NCBI GenBank assembly: GCA_902774295.1
Contig: CACYHP010000001.1
Location: 1,240,001 to 1,304,000 of the forward strand
DNA: 64,000 bases
From: an uncultured Bacteroidia bacterium
GTDB taxonomy: Bacteria; Bacteroidota; Bacteroidia; Bacteroidales; F082
Direction: 5' to 3'
Part shown: piece after piece, positions 1-8,083 of the stretch
Position numbering within the stretch: the first letter of the stretch is position 1
Layout of the letters: every line of letters begins with the position of its first letter
Notes under the pieces: generated by a model
Told to the model about the DNA's origin: nothing
Databases searched by the model: none
What the model saw: the letters and a program-made list of their open reading frames with translations, nothing else
Position numbers and translations under genes: made by a program

Positions 1-99
1 GTTGCTGGCGCCTGCACCGCCCCGAAGTCACTGCCTGACACCATAGGCGAAGCACGCTCAGTGGCAACTCAAGTGTTTAACTACATAAACAACAAGTAG
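1..99 (+). CDS. HdrA-like flavoprotein, C-terminal end only (partial)
   Basis: An open frame enters the window at base 1 and stops at TAG 97-99, giving the last 32 residues of a protein. The tail has the pattern VAGACTAPKSLPDTIGEA, which resembles the C-terminal FAD-binding end of heterodisulfide reductase subunit A (typically VAG.C..PKDIPDT...A). The next gene starts two bases later and is an HdrC-like ferredoxin, followed by an HdrB/D-like protein, which supports the HdrA assignment. By family, HdrA is a soluble Fe-S flavoprotein that passes electrons to the HdrBC part. The rest of the gene is outside the window, so the number of Fe-S clusters and any selenocysteine cannot be judged. Confidence 0.7.
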   Translation, partial: VAGACTAPKSLPDTIGEARSVATQVFNYINNK

Positions 100-101
100 T
101 T

Positions 102-413
102 ATGGATTTCGGTTTTTGTTTATCACCAAGCTCGCATGTCAAGATGGATAGCATCGACCTGACGACGTTCAACCGTCTGAAGGAGACCAATCCTGACATC
201 AACACTTGCATCGCATGTGGCTCATGCACAGCGACTTGCACTGCCGGGAACTTCACCGAGATGAGTTTCCGCCGTATCCTTCTGATGCTTCAGAGAGGCA
301 AAGAAGAAGAGGCAAAGAAAATGATTCAAAGATGTATGCTCTGCGGCAAATGCACCCTCGTTTGCCCTCGCGGCATCAATATTCGTAAGATTTTGTTAGA
401 CATTACACGATGA
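102..413 (+). CDS. HdrC-like 4Fe-4S ferredoxin subunit
   Basis: A 103-residue protein with two cysteine clusters of the CxxCxxCxxxC type: CIACGSCTATC around residues 36-46 and CMLCGKCTLVCP around 78-89. These are expected to bind two [4Fe-4S] clusters. Size and arrangement match the HdrC subunit, which carries electrons between HdrA and the catalytic HdrB subunit. It begins two bases after the HdrA-like gene and overlaps the next gene by four bases (ATGA at 410-413), so the three are very likely one translation-coupled operon. An internal ATG at codon 15 is an alternative start; both clusters would be kept. The electron donor and acceptor in this organism are unknown. Confidence 0.85.
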   Translation: MDFGFCLSPSSHVKMDSIDLTTFNRLKETNPDINTCIACGSCTATCTAGNFTEMSFRRILLMLQRGKEEEAKKMIQRCMLCGKCTLVCPRGINIRKILLDITR

Positions 414-2203
414 ACTCACATATATTCCATCCTTTTGTGCTCCCGTTTGTGCTCGGCATGGCTTTCGTGCTGACATACTGCGTTGTGGGGCTTTTTAGAG
501 TTATTTTGCAGCTGCCGAAAGACGACAGGAAAAAGTTTCTGCTCTCGCTGGTGACACCTAAGACAGCCTGGGCTAACATCCGCGACCTCTTTGGCGACTG
601 TCTATTCCATGTGAAGATATGGAAACGCAACCCTGTCTTGGGTTACATGCACTCAGCTATCGCTTTCGGCTGGTTCATGATAATCGTGATAGGACATATC
701 ATGCTCTTTACCTTGAAACCTCTCGAAGGTGTTGAGGTTGAAGGCTTTGCGCGTACTTTCACCAACTTCTATTACCCTATTTTCTTCAAATATTTCGCTG
801 AAGAAACACCGGTCTTCGCCTTCCTGATGGATTTCTTCCTCCTGATGATTATCAGCGGTATCCTTATCGCTGTGGTGAAGAAGATCCACTCGAAGATAGT
901 GGGAGTGAAGCGTATCACGAAATTCGGTTTCGCCGATAGTATGATTCGTTTCGTATTGTGGACTATTTTCCCGTTCCGACTGATTGCGGAAAAGACAAAT
1001 ATCATGGCATTCTGGTGGCTCTATTCCATTGATTTGCTGATATTTATGTTTATGCTGCCGTTTACGAGATACATGCATATCCCGACGGAGGCTCTCTTCA
1101 TCCTGATGCGTCACGCTGGTTTGAATGCCCGTGAGCCTCGCAAGGGTTATGCTCTGGCACAGCTCTATTCATGCCCTTCATGCGGTCTCTGCATCGATGC
1201 TTGTCCTATGAGTGTCAATGATAAGATGAGCGGCAATACCTCGGCATATTTCATGAAAAAGCTCAGAAATAAAGATTCTGAGGAGGCTAAGCGCATCGCC
1301 GAGACCTGTCTGATGTGCGGCAAATGTGTCATGATTTGCCCGGTCAGCATTGAGTCATGCGACATTAAATTCAGCCAGAGAGCAGCCGTGCCTTATGAAA
1401 TCCATAGCGATCATTCATATTTAGACGTCATTTCGACCGATTCTGTCCGTCATTTCGACCGACCGCAGGGAGCGGAGACCCGAGCAAAGCGAGAGCTTTC
1501 ACCTCTGGTGAAAAAATCTCCTAAAACCCTTTATTTCGCTGGCTGTATGACCCAGCTCACGCCTAAAATCATGCGTGCCATGAAGCAAATCATGGAGACG
1601 GCAGGTGAGGAGTATGAATTTCTCGACAAAGACGGTGGTATCTGCTGCGGTCGCCCGATGCTGCTCAGCGGAAAGGTCGCTGAAGCTCAGGCTATGATTG
1701 CCAAAAACACCGAGCTGATTAAGAAATCAGGAGCTACGAAACTCGTGCTTTCATGCCCGATTTGCTACAAAGTGTTTAAAGATGAATATCATCTCGAAGG
1801 TATTGAGATTCAACATCATACGCAGTATATCAACGAACTTGTCAAGAATGGCAAGCTGAAGGTTAACAAGACCGATGTCAACTATGTGTATCACGATCCA
1901 TGTGAGCTCGGCCGCGCTTACGGAGTGTACGACGAGCCTCGTGAAGCCATCGAAAACGTCGGTAATCTGCTCAAAGCAAAATCCGAGAAGGAACTCAGCA
2001 TCTGCTGTGGCGGTAGCTTGGGAAGCTTCAATCTTACGCAAAAAGAACGCGACGAAATTACAAGTAATTCCGTCGCTGATCTGATGTTCAATAATCCTGA
2101 TGAGATTGTGACAGCTTGTCCGCTGTGTCTCAAGACTTTCGCCCGCAAATCGCCGGTTCCTGTTAAGGATATAGCCGAACTATTTGTCGTTCATCAAGCT
2201 TAA
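410..2203 (+). CDS. Membrane-anchored HdrB/HdrD-like Fe-S oxidoreductase
   Basis: A 597-residue protein. The first ~225 residues contain about four or five hydrophobic helices (near 6-28, 78-102, 138-160, 195-222), like a small cytochrome-type anchor. Two 4Fe-4S motifs follow (CPSCGLCIDACP near 258, CLMCGKCVMICP near 303). The C-terminal half has the paired CCG domains of HdrB/HdrD, with ICCGRP and CPICYK, then ICCGGS and CPLCLK. The layout recalls HdrDE, DsrK or TmcB type modules that link a membrane quinone pool to a soluble thiol or disulfide partner; the partner here is unknown. Between the ferredoxin and CCG parts (codons ~339-370) the frame runs through DNA that resembles an intergenic repeat of this genome (see 1426-1520). 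The 3' end overlaps the convergent channel gene by 24 bases. Confidence 0.85.
   Translation: MNSHIFHPFVLPFVLGMAFVLTYCVVGLFRVILQLPKDDRKKFLLSLVTPKTAWANIRDLFGDCLFHVKIWKRNPVLGYMHSAIAFGWFMIIVIGHIMLFTLKPLEGVEVEGFARTFTNFYYPIFFKYFAEETPVFAFLMDFFLLMIISGILIAVVKKIHSKIVGVKRITKFGFADSMIRFVLWTIFPFRLIAEKTNIMAFWWLYSIDLLIFMFMLPFTRYMHIPTEALFILMRHAGLNAREPRKGYALAQLYSCPSCGLCIDACPMSVNDKMSGNTSAYFMKKLRNKDSEEAKRIAETCLMCGKCVMICPVSIESCDIKFSQRAAVPYEIHSDHSYLDVISTDSVRHFDRPQGAETRAKRELSPLVKKSPKTLYFAGCMTQLTPKIMRAMKQIMETAGEEYEFLDKDGGICCGRPMLLSGKVAEAQAMIAKNTELIKKSGATKLVLSCPICYKVFKDEYHLEGIEIQHHTQYINELVKNGKLKVNKTDVNYVYHDPCELGRAYGVYDEPREAIENVGNLLKAKSEKELSICCGGSLGSFNLTQKERDEITSNSVADLMFNNPDEIVTACPLCLKTFARKSPVPVKDIAELFVVHQA
1426..1520 (+). 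repeat. REP-like repeat sequence lying inside a reading frame
   Basis: The 15-base string CGTCATTTCGACCGA occurs twice, at 1426-1440 and 1448-1462. It is followed by CCGCAGGGAGCGGAG and, after about 35 bases, by AAAATCTCC. The same motif series (CGTCATTTCGA, GAGAAATCTC) forms the intergenic element at 31397-31487 and resembles the one at 39184-39240. Here it is translated as part of the HdrB-like protein and fills the linker between the ferredoxin and CCG domains without breaking the frame. Confidence 0.7.
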
Positions 2204-3433
2204 CGAATATGATGAAGGTCTCTGGTAGACCTTAAGGTCGAATTGCTTAATGACCGCATAAATGTGGTCGAAGATGTCGTTTTGTATCGCTTCGTATGAA
2301 ATCCAGTCGGTTTTTGCACTGAAGCAGTAAATCTGAAGCGGCACGCCGAATTCTGTAGGGTCTTTCTGACGCACAAGCATCGTGAGCTCGTGGTTCAGAT
2401 TTGGATTCTGCTTGATGTATGCCTGCAGATATGCCCTGAAAACACCGAGATTGGTCTGACGACGTCCGTTGACGAGGTTGGATGTGTCGATGTTGTTCTG
2501 CTTGTTATACTCAGTGATTTCTGCCTCCTTGTCGGTAATGTATTGCGAAACCAACTGGAATTTCTTGTATTTTTCAAGCATTTCAGGTGTGCAGAATTTG
2601 ATGGTGTCGATATCAATGATTATTGAGCGTGAAATCCTTCTGCCTCCTGACTCCGTCATTCCACGCCAGTTGATGAACGGGTCGGAGATGAGCGAGTAGG
2701 TTGGGATGGTGGAAATAGTGTTGTCCCAATTCTTGACTTTCACTGTAGTCAAACCGATATCAATGACATTACCGTCGGCATCACCCTTTACAATCCAGTC
2801 GCCGATGCGCACCATATCGTTGGCAGTCAATGAGATACCGCCTACAAAACCCAAGATAGGGTCTTTGAAAACGAGCATCAACACAGCCGAGAGAGTGCCC
2901 AGTCCGATAAAGATATTGCTTAAGTCTTTGTTAATCAACACTCCAATGACCAAAAGCACACAAATCATCACTGCAAAAATCTTGATGACCTGTATGAAAC
3001 CTTTCATCGGCTTGTTTTTTGACACATCGAACGAGTTGTAAATATCGGACAATGAGCTCAATATAGATAATAAAATACCCGTGAATGTCGTGATTTCACA
3101 GACTCTTACAATTACAAAGATAAATGCGTTTAAGGCATCTAAATCGGGGGCAACGCCGTAAAGCAGCGATTTAATCATGTAAATCGGTACCAGAAAGGCG
3201 AGTCGTCTCTCCAATTTCTTACCAAGAAAATAATCGTCGTATTTGAATTTTGTCTTCCTGATGAGATTTGCTACGTATCTTCTCAAAATAAATTTGACGA
3301 TGAAAAACAGCATGAATGACACCACAAACAGAGAGATAATGCCGACACCCTGCGCCAAGTCGTAAGCCGTTTCTTCGTTGAAACGCAGTCCGAGAAACAG
3401 TTTTGTTAAAATTTCTAAATACTTGGTAATCAT
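2180..3433 (-). CDS. Mechanosensitive ion channel, YbdG/MscM type
   Basis: A 417-residue membrane protein close in length to E. coli YbdG (about 415). Hydrophobic helices lie near residues 28-50, 75-95, 105-130, 150-170 and 175-195. The last is followed by the MscS-type beta domain (LVFKDPILGFVGGISL, then NDMVRIGDWI). The stretch DPFINWRGMTESGGRRI and the long extra C-terminal insert are typical of the YbdG branch rather than small MscS. The likely role is an inner-membrane channel opened by membrane tension during mild osmotic downshock. Its stop codon lies inside the end of the convergent HdrB-like gene. A 30-base gap separates it from the lipid kinase upstream on the same strand, so it may be the last gene of that operon. 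Confidence 0.88.
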   Translation of the reverse strand: MITKYLEILTKLFLGLRFNEETAYDLAQGVGIISLFVVSFMLFFIVKFILRRYVANLIRKTKFKYDDYFLGKKLERRLAFLVPIYMIKSLLYGVAPDLDALNAFIFVIVRVCEITTFTGILLSILSSLSDIYNSFDVSKNKPMKGFIQVIKIFAVMICVLLVIGVLINKDLSNIFIGLGTLSAVLMLVFKDPILGFVGGISLTANDMVRIGDWIVKGDADGNVIDIGLTTVKVKNWDNTISTIPTYSLISDPFINWRGMTESGGRRISRSIIIDIDTIKFCTPEMLEKYKKFQLVSQYITDKEAEITEYNKQNNIDTSNLVNGRRQTNLGVFRAYLQAYIKQNPNLNHELTMLVRQKDPTEFGVPLQIYCFSAKTDWISYEAIQNDIFDHIYAVIKQFDLKVYQRPSSYSLSLMNDK

Positions 3434-3463
3434 AATTATAATATTTAAAATCTAAAATTTACT

Positions 3464-4360
3464 TTAATTATTGTTTTCGCAAGGTAATAAGATGTTTAGT
3501 GATAACGGGTTGACAATTATCTCGAGATTTTCAGGCATCATCACGGCTTCTCCGTCGATGTTTGCGATGTCTTCTTTTTCCCTGATCACATTAATCTTGC
3601 TCGCTTTGTGAATCTCTACCACATGTGTCTTGTCGATGTGTTGTGTCAGCAGACGTTCCGCTATATATGGCACCTGTATGATGTTCGGCTTTTTGAAAAT
3701 ACATACGTCCAGGAGACCGTCGTTGAGCGAGGCGTGAGGGGAGACCGCGGCGTTAAAACCGAACTGATTGCTGTTGGCAAATGAGATGAAAAGCGGCTCA
3801 CAGTCGATTTCTTCGTTGTCGTTGAGTATTAGATGATATTTTTCCGGTTTAAACTTAAAATACTTCTCTGTAACGAGTTTAAAATATGTTTTGAAGCCTC
3901 TGTTGGGGTCTTTTGCGAAAAACTCGGCTATGATGGCGTCAAAGCCCACTCCGGCGATGCTAACATACGGCACTCCGTTCATGGTCGCTGTGTCAATTTT
4001 GGCTTTCACGCCCTTATTGATGACCTCGGTGATGACTTTTTTAGGTTTTAAAGGCAGATGCAGATGTCGTGCCAGCCCGTTTCCTGAGCCGTAAGGCACG
4101 ATGGCAAATGTCTGTTTCGCTCCAATCATGTTGGTCGCCACCTCGTTGATGGTGCCGTCACCACCCACAGCAACAATGATATCATATTGATTTTCAATGG
4201 CTCGCTTCGTGAGCTCGGCAGCATGACCGCCATATTCCGTAAGCGTGATGGTGTAGTCGTATTTGTCCTTGTCAATCAATTCATCAACAATCGAAGGGAA
4301 CTTCGACTTGTCGTGATGACCTGAAATCGGGTTGACAATAAACAAAATCTTCTCTTTCAT
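3464..4360 (-). CDS. Diacylglycerol/sphingolipid kinase family protein (YegS/DgkB type)
   Basis: A 298-residue cytoplasmic lipid kinase. The nucleotide-binding motif VGGDGTINEV is at residues 65-74, preceded by the N-terminal IVNPISG pattern. Further family signatures are PYGSGNGLARHL and a C-terminal NIDGE(A) segment. Family members phosphorylate diacylglycerol or related lipids with ATP. Its ATG overlaps the stop of the upstream LTA-synthase-like gene (ATGA, 4357-4360), which implies coupled translation. Since LtaS-type enzymes release diacylglycerol when they transfer phosphoglycerol from phosphatidylglycerol, recycling of that diacylglycerol is a reasonable inference for this pair. The actual lipid substrate is not shown by the sequence. 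Confidence 0.88.
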   Translation of the reverse strand: MKEKILFIVNPISGHHDKSKFPSIVDELIDKDKYDYTITLTEYGGHAAELTKRAIENQYDIIVAVGGDGTINEVATNMIGAKQTFAIVPYGSGNGLARHLHLPLKPKKVITEVINKGVKAKIDTATMNGVPYVSIAGVGFDAIIAEFFAKDPNRGFKTYFKLVTEKYFKFKPEKYHLILNDNEEIDCEPLFISFANSNQFGFNAAVSPHASLNDGLLDVCIFKKPNIIQVPYIAERLLTQHIDKTHVVEIHKASKINVIREKEDIANIDGEAVMMPENLEIIVNPLSLNILLPCENNN

Positions 4361-6285
4361 TGTATGTATAACTTGTTGTTAATCATTCTGTTATTATACT
4401 GCTGGAGGCGCATCCTAAACTTGTTGTTGAGTTCATCCCAGTCTTCAGCTTTGCTGGCATTATAAAGGTTTTTCGTCAGACAAGGGTCTTCTTCGATGTC
4501 AAATACCGAAGTGATGTTTTGACCGTCGGACTGAAGCATGTGTTTGCCGTCAGAATACTGATAGATATTGTTGAGATAGCTTGCAAAACAAGGCTCTTGC
4601 AGGCTGTCGAACACGTTTCTGCCGAAGCTGAAAATGGTGTCGTTGTAGCCAAGTGCCGCCAATATGCTGATTCCGATATCGGTTTGTTGCGCCATGATAT
4701 TGGTTTTCAATGGCTTAATGCCGTTTGGTGCATAAAATGCCGTCACAATTTGGTATTGCCCGTAGCCGTTGAGATAGTTGTCGAAACGATGCTCAGGGTT
4801 CACATGGTCGCCGACGATAACGAAGATGGTGCTGTCGAACCAGCTGTATTCACTCATGGTTTCGAAGAAATGCCGCATGGAATCGTCGGTATAACGCATC
4901 GTTTTCTCAAAGTCTGTTTTATAAACGCCATCCGGGAGCTCATAACCTTTAGGCAGCTTGAACGGATGATGTGACGAAAGTGTGAAAACACCAGCAGCGA
5001 AAGGCTTTTTCATCTCATCAACCTTATGTGCGGTGAATTGCAGGAACGGCATATCTGAGATGCCCCATGTGCCGTCGTAATCGTCGTCGTTGCCATATTC
5101 ATTGCGGCCATAGTATTTGTCGAAGCCCGCTGACAGGGCAGAGGCATCGAAGTTCATCGAGCCGTTGTTTCCGCCGTGGAAAAACGCTGTCGAATAGCCG
5201 TGTTTCTTTAAAATACTGCCTATTCCATCAAGTCGGTTCATCGCATATCGCGATTCTACATAGTCTTTCGACATCAATGACGGCAGTCCGGAAAGTATGG
5301 ACGTGACGGCCTCAATAGACTGTCTTCCGTTTGCCATGCCATTGAAACTCAAGCTGTTGGCAAGTAGAGAGTCGAGGAATGGAGTCAGCGTTTCTTCGCG
5401 ATTCTGGTTGTAAAACTTAACCATCTCCTGTCCGTGACTCTCCAAAATGATTATGAAAACATTATAACCTTGAATGTTTTTATCAATGAATCGATTGATT
5501 GTCAAATCGTTACGAATAGGAGAGTAGAGCTGCTCGAGTTCCTCGTCGTCGTAAAAGTCGATTTTTTTCAACACATCTCCCGAGTTGCCACGTCCGATGG
5601 TGAACGGGGTGTTTAAAACCAACGGAATGTTCTGTGTTTTTGTGTAATTTGCCGCAGTGATGATGCTGATAGGCTTGTTTTGCAATCCTCCTCTAAGACC
5701 AATGATGGAAGCAGCGACAAGAACTAAAAAAGCAAGCGAACGTGTTATGTACCAATACGTTTTGTTTATAATCACAGCGGGCTTTACCCTCGTTTTTCTT
5801 GTGAGTATGATTATCGCAAATAAAAAGACTGCGAAAATAACGATCATGAACCAGAAATCCACCGCAAACTGCTTCACCAAACCACCCTGATTGTCATCGG
5901 TATGCTGCATAAAGCCGAACAGTTCGGAGGTCATTCGCTTGTCAATATAGCGATAATAAATGACGTCTATAAGATTTAAAGTGATACTTAAAGTATTCGT
6001 TATAACAAAAAGAATATCAACAATTTTACAATAGACTTTGTTATACTTAAATCTAAATGGAATTCCATAAAAAATCAAGAAAGGAAGGTTCGCGATTATG
6101 AGTGTCCAGACATCGAAACGCATCCCGATAAAAAACAATCTGAACTGTTCGCCAACACTTAGATTTGGGAAATTGCCGACGTTGAAAATAAACAGCAGCC
6201 AGCGGCTTATGGCAAGAAGAAGCAACATCACGCCGAGGCGGATGACGAAAACTTTCCAAAGCGGGATTTCCCTATTTGACCACAT
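4357..6285 (-). CDS. LTA-synthase-like phosphoglycerol transferase / sulfatase-fold membrane protein
   Basis: A 642-residue protein with about five N-terminal membrane helices (near 12-34, 58-76, 88-110, 143-161, 180-198) and an outward-facing alkaline-phosphatase/sulfatase-fold domain from about 270. Metal-site and nucleophile landmarks are visible: E282 in IIILESHG, the nucleophile region GRQSIEA with S323, and D493-H494 in VGDHV. This architecture is that of LtaS/MdoB type enzymes, which transfer phosphoglycerol or phosphoethanolamine from phospholipid to envelope glycans. It heads an operon with the lipid kinase and possibly the mechanosensitive channel. A -7 element on the minus strand (6300-6307) lies just upstream of the ATG. 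The acceptor molecule is unknown. Confidence 0.85.
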   Translation of the reverse strand: MWSNREIPLWKVFVIRLGVMLLLLAISRWLLFIFNVGNFPNLSVGEQFRLFFIGMRFDVWTLIIANLPFLIFYGIPFRFKYNKVYCKIVDILFVITNTLSITLNLIDVIYYRYIDKRMTSELFGFMQHTDDNQGGLVKQFAVDFWFMIVIFAVFLFAIIILTRKTRVKPAVIINKTYWYITRSLAFLVLVAASIIGLRGGLQNKPISIITAANYTKTQNIPLVLNTPFTIGRGNSGDVLKKIDFYDDEELEQLYSPIRNDLTINRFIDKNIQGYNVFIIILESHGQEMVKFYNQNREETLTPFLDSLLANSLSFNGMANGRQSIEAVTSILSGLPSLMSKDYVESRYAMNRLDGIGSILKKHGYSTAFFHGGNNGSMNFDASALSAGFDKYYGRNEYGNDDDYDGTWGISDMPFLQFTAHKVDEMKKPFAAGVFTLSSHHPFKLPKGYELPDGVYKTDFEKTMRYTDDSMRHFFETMSEYSWFDSTIFVIVGDHVNPEHRFDNYLNGYGQYQIVTAFYAPNGIKPLKTNIMAQQTDIGISILAALGYNDTIFSFGRNVFDSLQEPCFASYLNNIYQYSDGKHMLQSDGQNITSVFDIEEDPCLTKNLYNASKAEDWDELNNKFRMRLQQYNNRMINNKLYIQ

Positions 6286-6299
6286 AAAATTATTTTTTG

Positions 6300-6307
6300 C
6301 AAAGGTA
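6300..6307 (-). promoter_or_regulatory. -7 promoter element (TACCTTTG) for the LtaS-like gene
   Basis: Reads TACCTTTG on the minus strand, matching the Bacteroidota consensus TAnnTTTG, 14 bases upstream of the ATG at 6285. No convincing TTTG -33 element was seen at the expected spacing. Confidence 0.55.
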
Positions 6308-6329
6308 ATAAATTAATATCAAAAAACTA

Positions 6330-6337
6330 TATCTTTG
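6330..6337 (+). promoter_or_regulatory. -7 promoter element (TATCTTTG) for the M23 peptidase gene
   Basis: TATCTTTG, an exact match to TAnnTTTG, ends 19 bases upstream of the ATG at 6357. Its position supports that ATG and disfavours the upstream TTG at 6348. It is back to back with the minus-strand element at 6300-6307. Confidence 0.65.
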
Positions 6338-6356
6338 TAAAATAAATTTGTTGAAA

Positions 6357-8066
6357 ATGAGAAGTAGATTTTTGATTTGTTTTCTATTGATTTCCAATAT
6401 TTTATGTGCGCAGGAAAAAACAGATTATCCTGTATATCCTAATCCGATGCTGATCCCAATAAACCTATCGGCTACATTTGGCGAGCTGCGAAATAACGCT
6501 TTTCATGCCGGTTTGGATATCAAGACTGGAGGTAGGATAGGCGAGAAGGTGTATGCGGTGGCTGACGGCTATGTCAGTCGAATCGGCGTGTCTCCTTGGG
6601 GTTACGGCAATGTCATTTATGTCACTCATGATGACGGATATACTTCAGTTTACGCTCATCTCGACAAGTTTAACTTCCTGATAGGGTTATATGTCAAGAA
6701 AAAGCAGATGGCAAGCAAGTCGTTTGCACAGAATGTTTTCCCTGAAAAAGATGAGATACGTGTGTCAAAAGGCGATTTCTTGGGTTTAAGCGGTAATTCC
6801 GGTGGTTCCGGCGGACCACATCTTCACTTTGAGATTCGCGACGCCAACCAATGTCCTATAAATCCGTTGTTTTTCGGAATTAAAATCAAAGACGGCGTCA
6901 AACCTGTTATAAATGGTATTGCATTGTATCCCAAAGAGTTATCTTCTGTAAATGGTTCTGATAAAGCGGCTTATTTCAACATTGACAGCAAGTCTGGAAA
7001 GTTTAATATTGATGATAAGATAAAAGTCAACGGAACGGTTTTCTTTGGAATTTCAACTTACGACCAAACGGATGACCAATACAATAAAAATGGCGTGTAT
7101 TCAATAGAGCTTTTTGCTGATAACAGATTGATATTCAGTATTTTATTTGACAAATATTCGTACGATGAAACACGTTATATCAACAGTCTGATTGATTATA
7201 AAAAGTTCTATAATGACAAAATCCGTTATGTCAGAACTGAAATCGATGAGTACAATATCCTTGATTTGTATGGAGAAACAAGTGGAAGCGTAACATTGCA
7301 GGAAGGCCAAGAGGTCGAAATGAAATATGTTGTTAAAGACTATTATGGCAATACTTCTACTGCGAAATTTACCTTGGTTGGCGACAAACCATTGAATGAA
7401 TACTCTGATAATCAATATGGTAGAGCCTATTATCGCGTTGATGGAACGTCTGAGGTGGAGGTCAATCTCGATGGCTTTACCGCCAAGATTCCGAAAAAAG
7501 CGTTTTACAAATACGAATATGTGTTGGCACGTCAACTTGATACAGTTGAAAATATAGCTTCAGATTATGCGTATGTGCTTGGTACTGAAGATATTCCGGT
7601 TCAAAAGAATATAACAATCAGGATTCGTCCGGCTGAGCAATATGCCAAATCCGACAAGTTGTACATGGTTAGTGTTTCTGAAGATGGGAATTTTGAAGCT
7701 GTCGGAGGAAAGATGGTTGAAGGAATGATTTCTGCAAATGTCAAGAAGTTTGGTACTTATGCGCTTGCTTTAGATGAAACGGCTCCTCAAATCTGTCCAA
7801 AGAATTTTGAGAACAATACCAAAGTTATCAAATGTAAACGATTGAAAATCAATATTTATGATAAAGAGTCGGGGATAAATAAGTATGATATTTACCTTAA
7901 CGACAAGTGGGTCGTAGGTGCCTTTGACCCTAAAAACGACCTCTTGTTCTATGAAGTTGATGAGTATCTGAAGCTAGGCAATAACAAAATGGAAATCGTT
8001 GTCACTGATGGAGTTGGCAACGAGACACGAAAGATTTACAATATTATTCGTGAAAACCCTAAGTAG
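6357..8066 (+). CDS. Exported M23 (LytM-type) metallopeptidase
   Basis: A 569-residue protein starting with a Sec signal peptide (hydrophobic core about residues 5-17, cleavage near CAQ-EK). The zinc-site motifs are complete: HxxxD as H50-AGL-D54, and HLH at 155-157 within GGPHLHFEI. Family members cut peptide cross-links in peptidoglycan or act as regulators of such enzymes. After the catalytic domain (about residues 35-175) come roughly 390 residues of beta-rich sequence with Ig-like character and a closing VTDGVGNETRK segment, probably substrate- or partner-binding modules. The ATG at 6357 is chosen over the TTG at 6348 because it gives a clean signal peptide and fits the promoter. It converges on the beta-helix lipoprotein gene with a 17-base gap. 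Confidence 0.88.
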   Translation: MRSRFLICFLLISNILCAQEKTDYPVYPNPMLIPINLSATFGELRNNAFHAGLDIKTGGRIGEKVYAVADGYVSRIGVSPWGYGNVIYVTHDDGYTSVYAHLDKFNFLIGLYVKKKQMASKSFAQNVFPEKDEIRVSKGDFLGLSGNSGGSGGPHLHFEIRDANQCPINPLFFGIKIKDGVKPVINGIALYPKELSSVNGSDKAAYFNIDSKSGKFNIDDKIKVNGTVFFGISTYDQTDDQYNKNGVYSIELFADNRLIFSILFDKYSYDETRYINSLIDYKKFYNDKIRYVRTEIDEYNILDLYGETSGSVTLQEGQEVEMKYVVKDYYGNTSTAKFTLVGDKPLNEYSDNQYGRAYYRVDGTSEVEVNLDGFTAKIPKKAFYKYEYVLARQLDTVENIASDYAYVLGTEDIPVQKNITIRIRPAEQYAKSDKLYMVSVSEDGNFEAVGGKMVEGMISANVKKFGTYALALDETAPQICPKNFENNTKVIKCKRLKINIYDKESGINKYDIYLNDKWVVGAFDPKNDLLFYEVDEYLKLGNNKMEIVVTDGVGNETRKIYNIIRENPK

Positions 8067-8083
8067 ACGCGTTTCCTGAAGCG

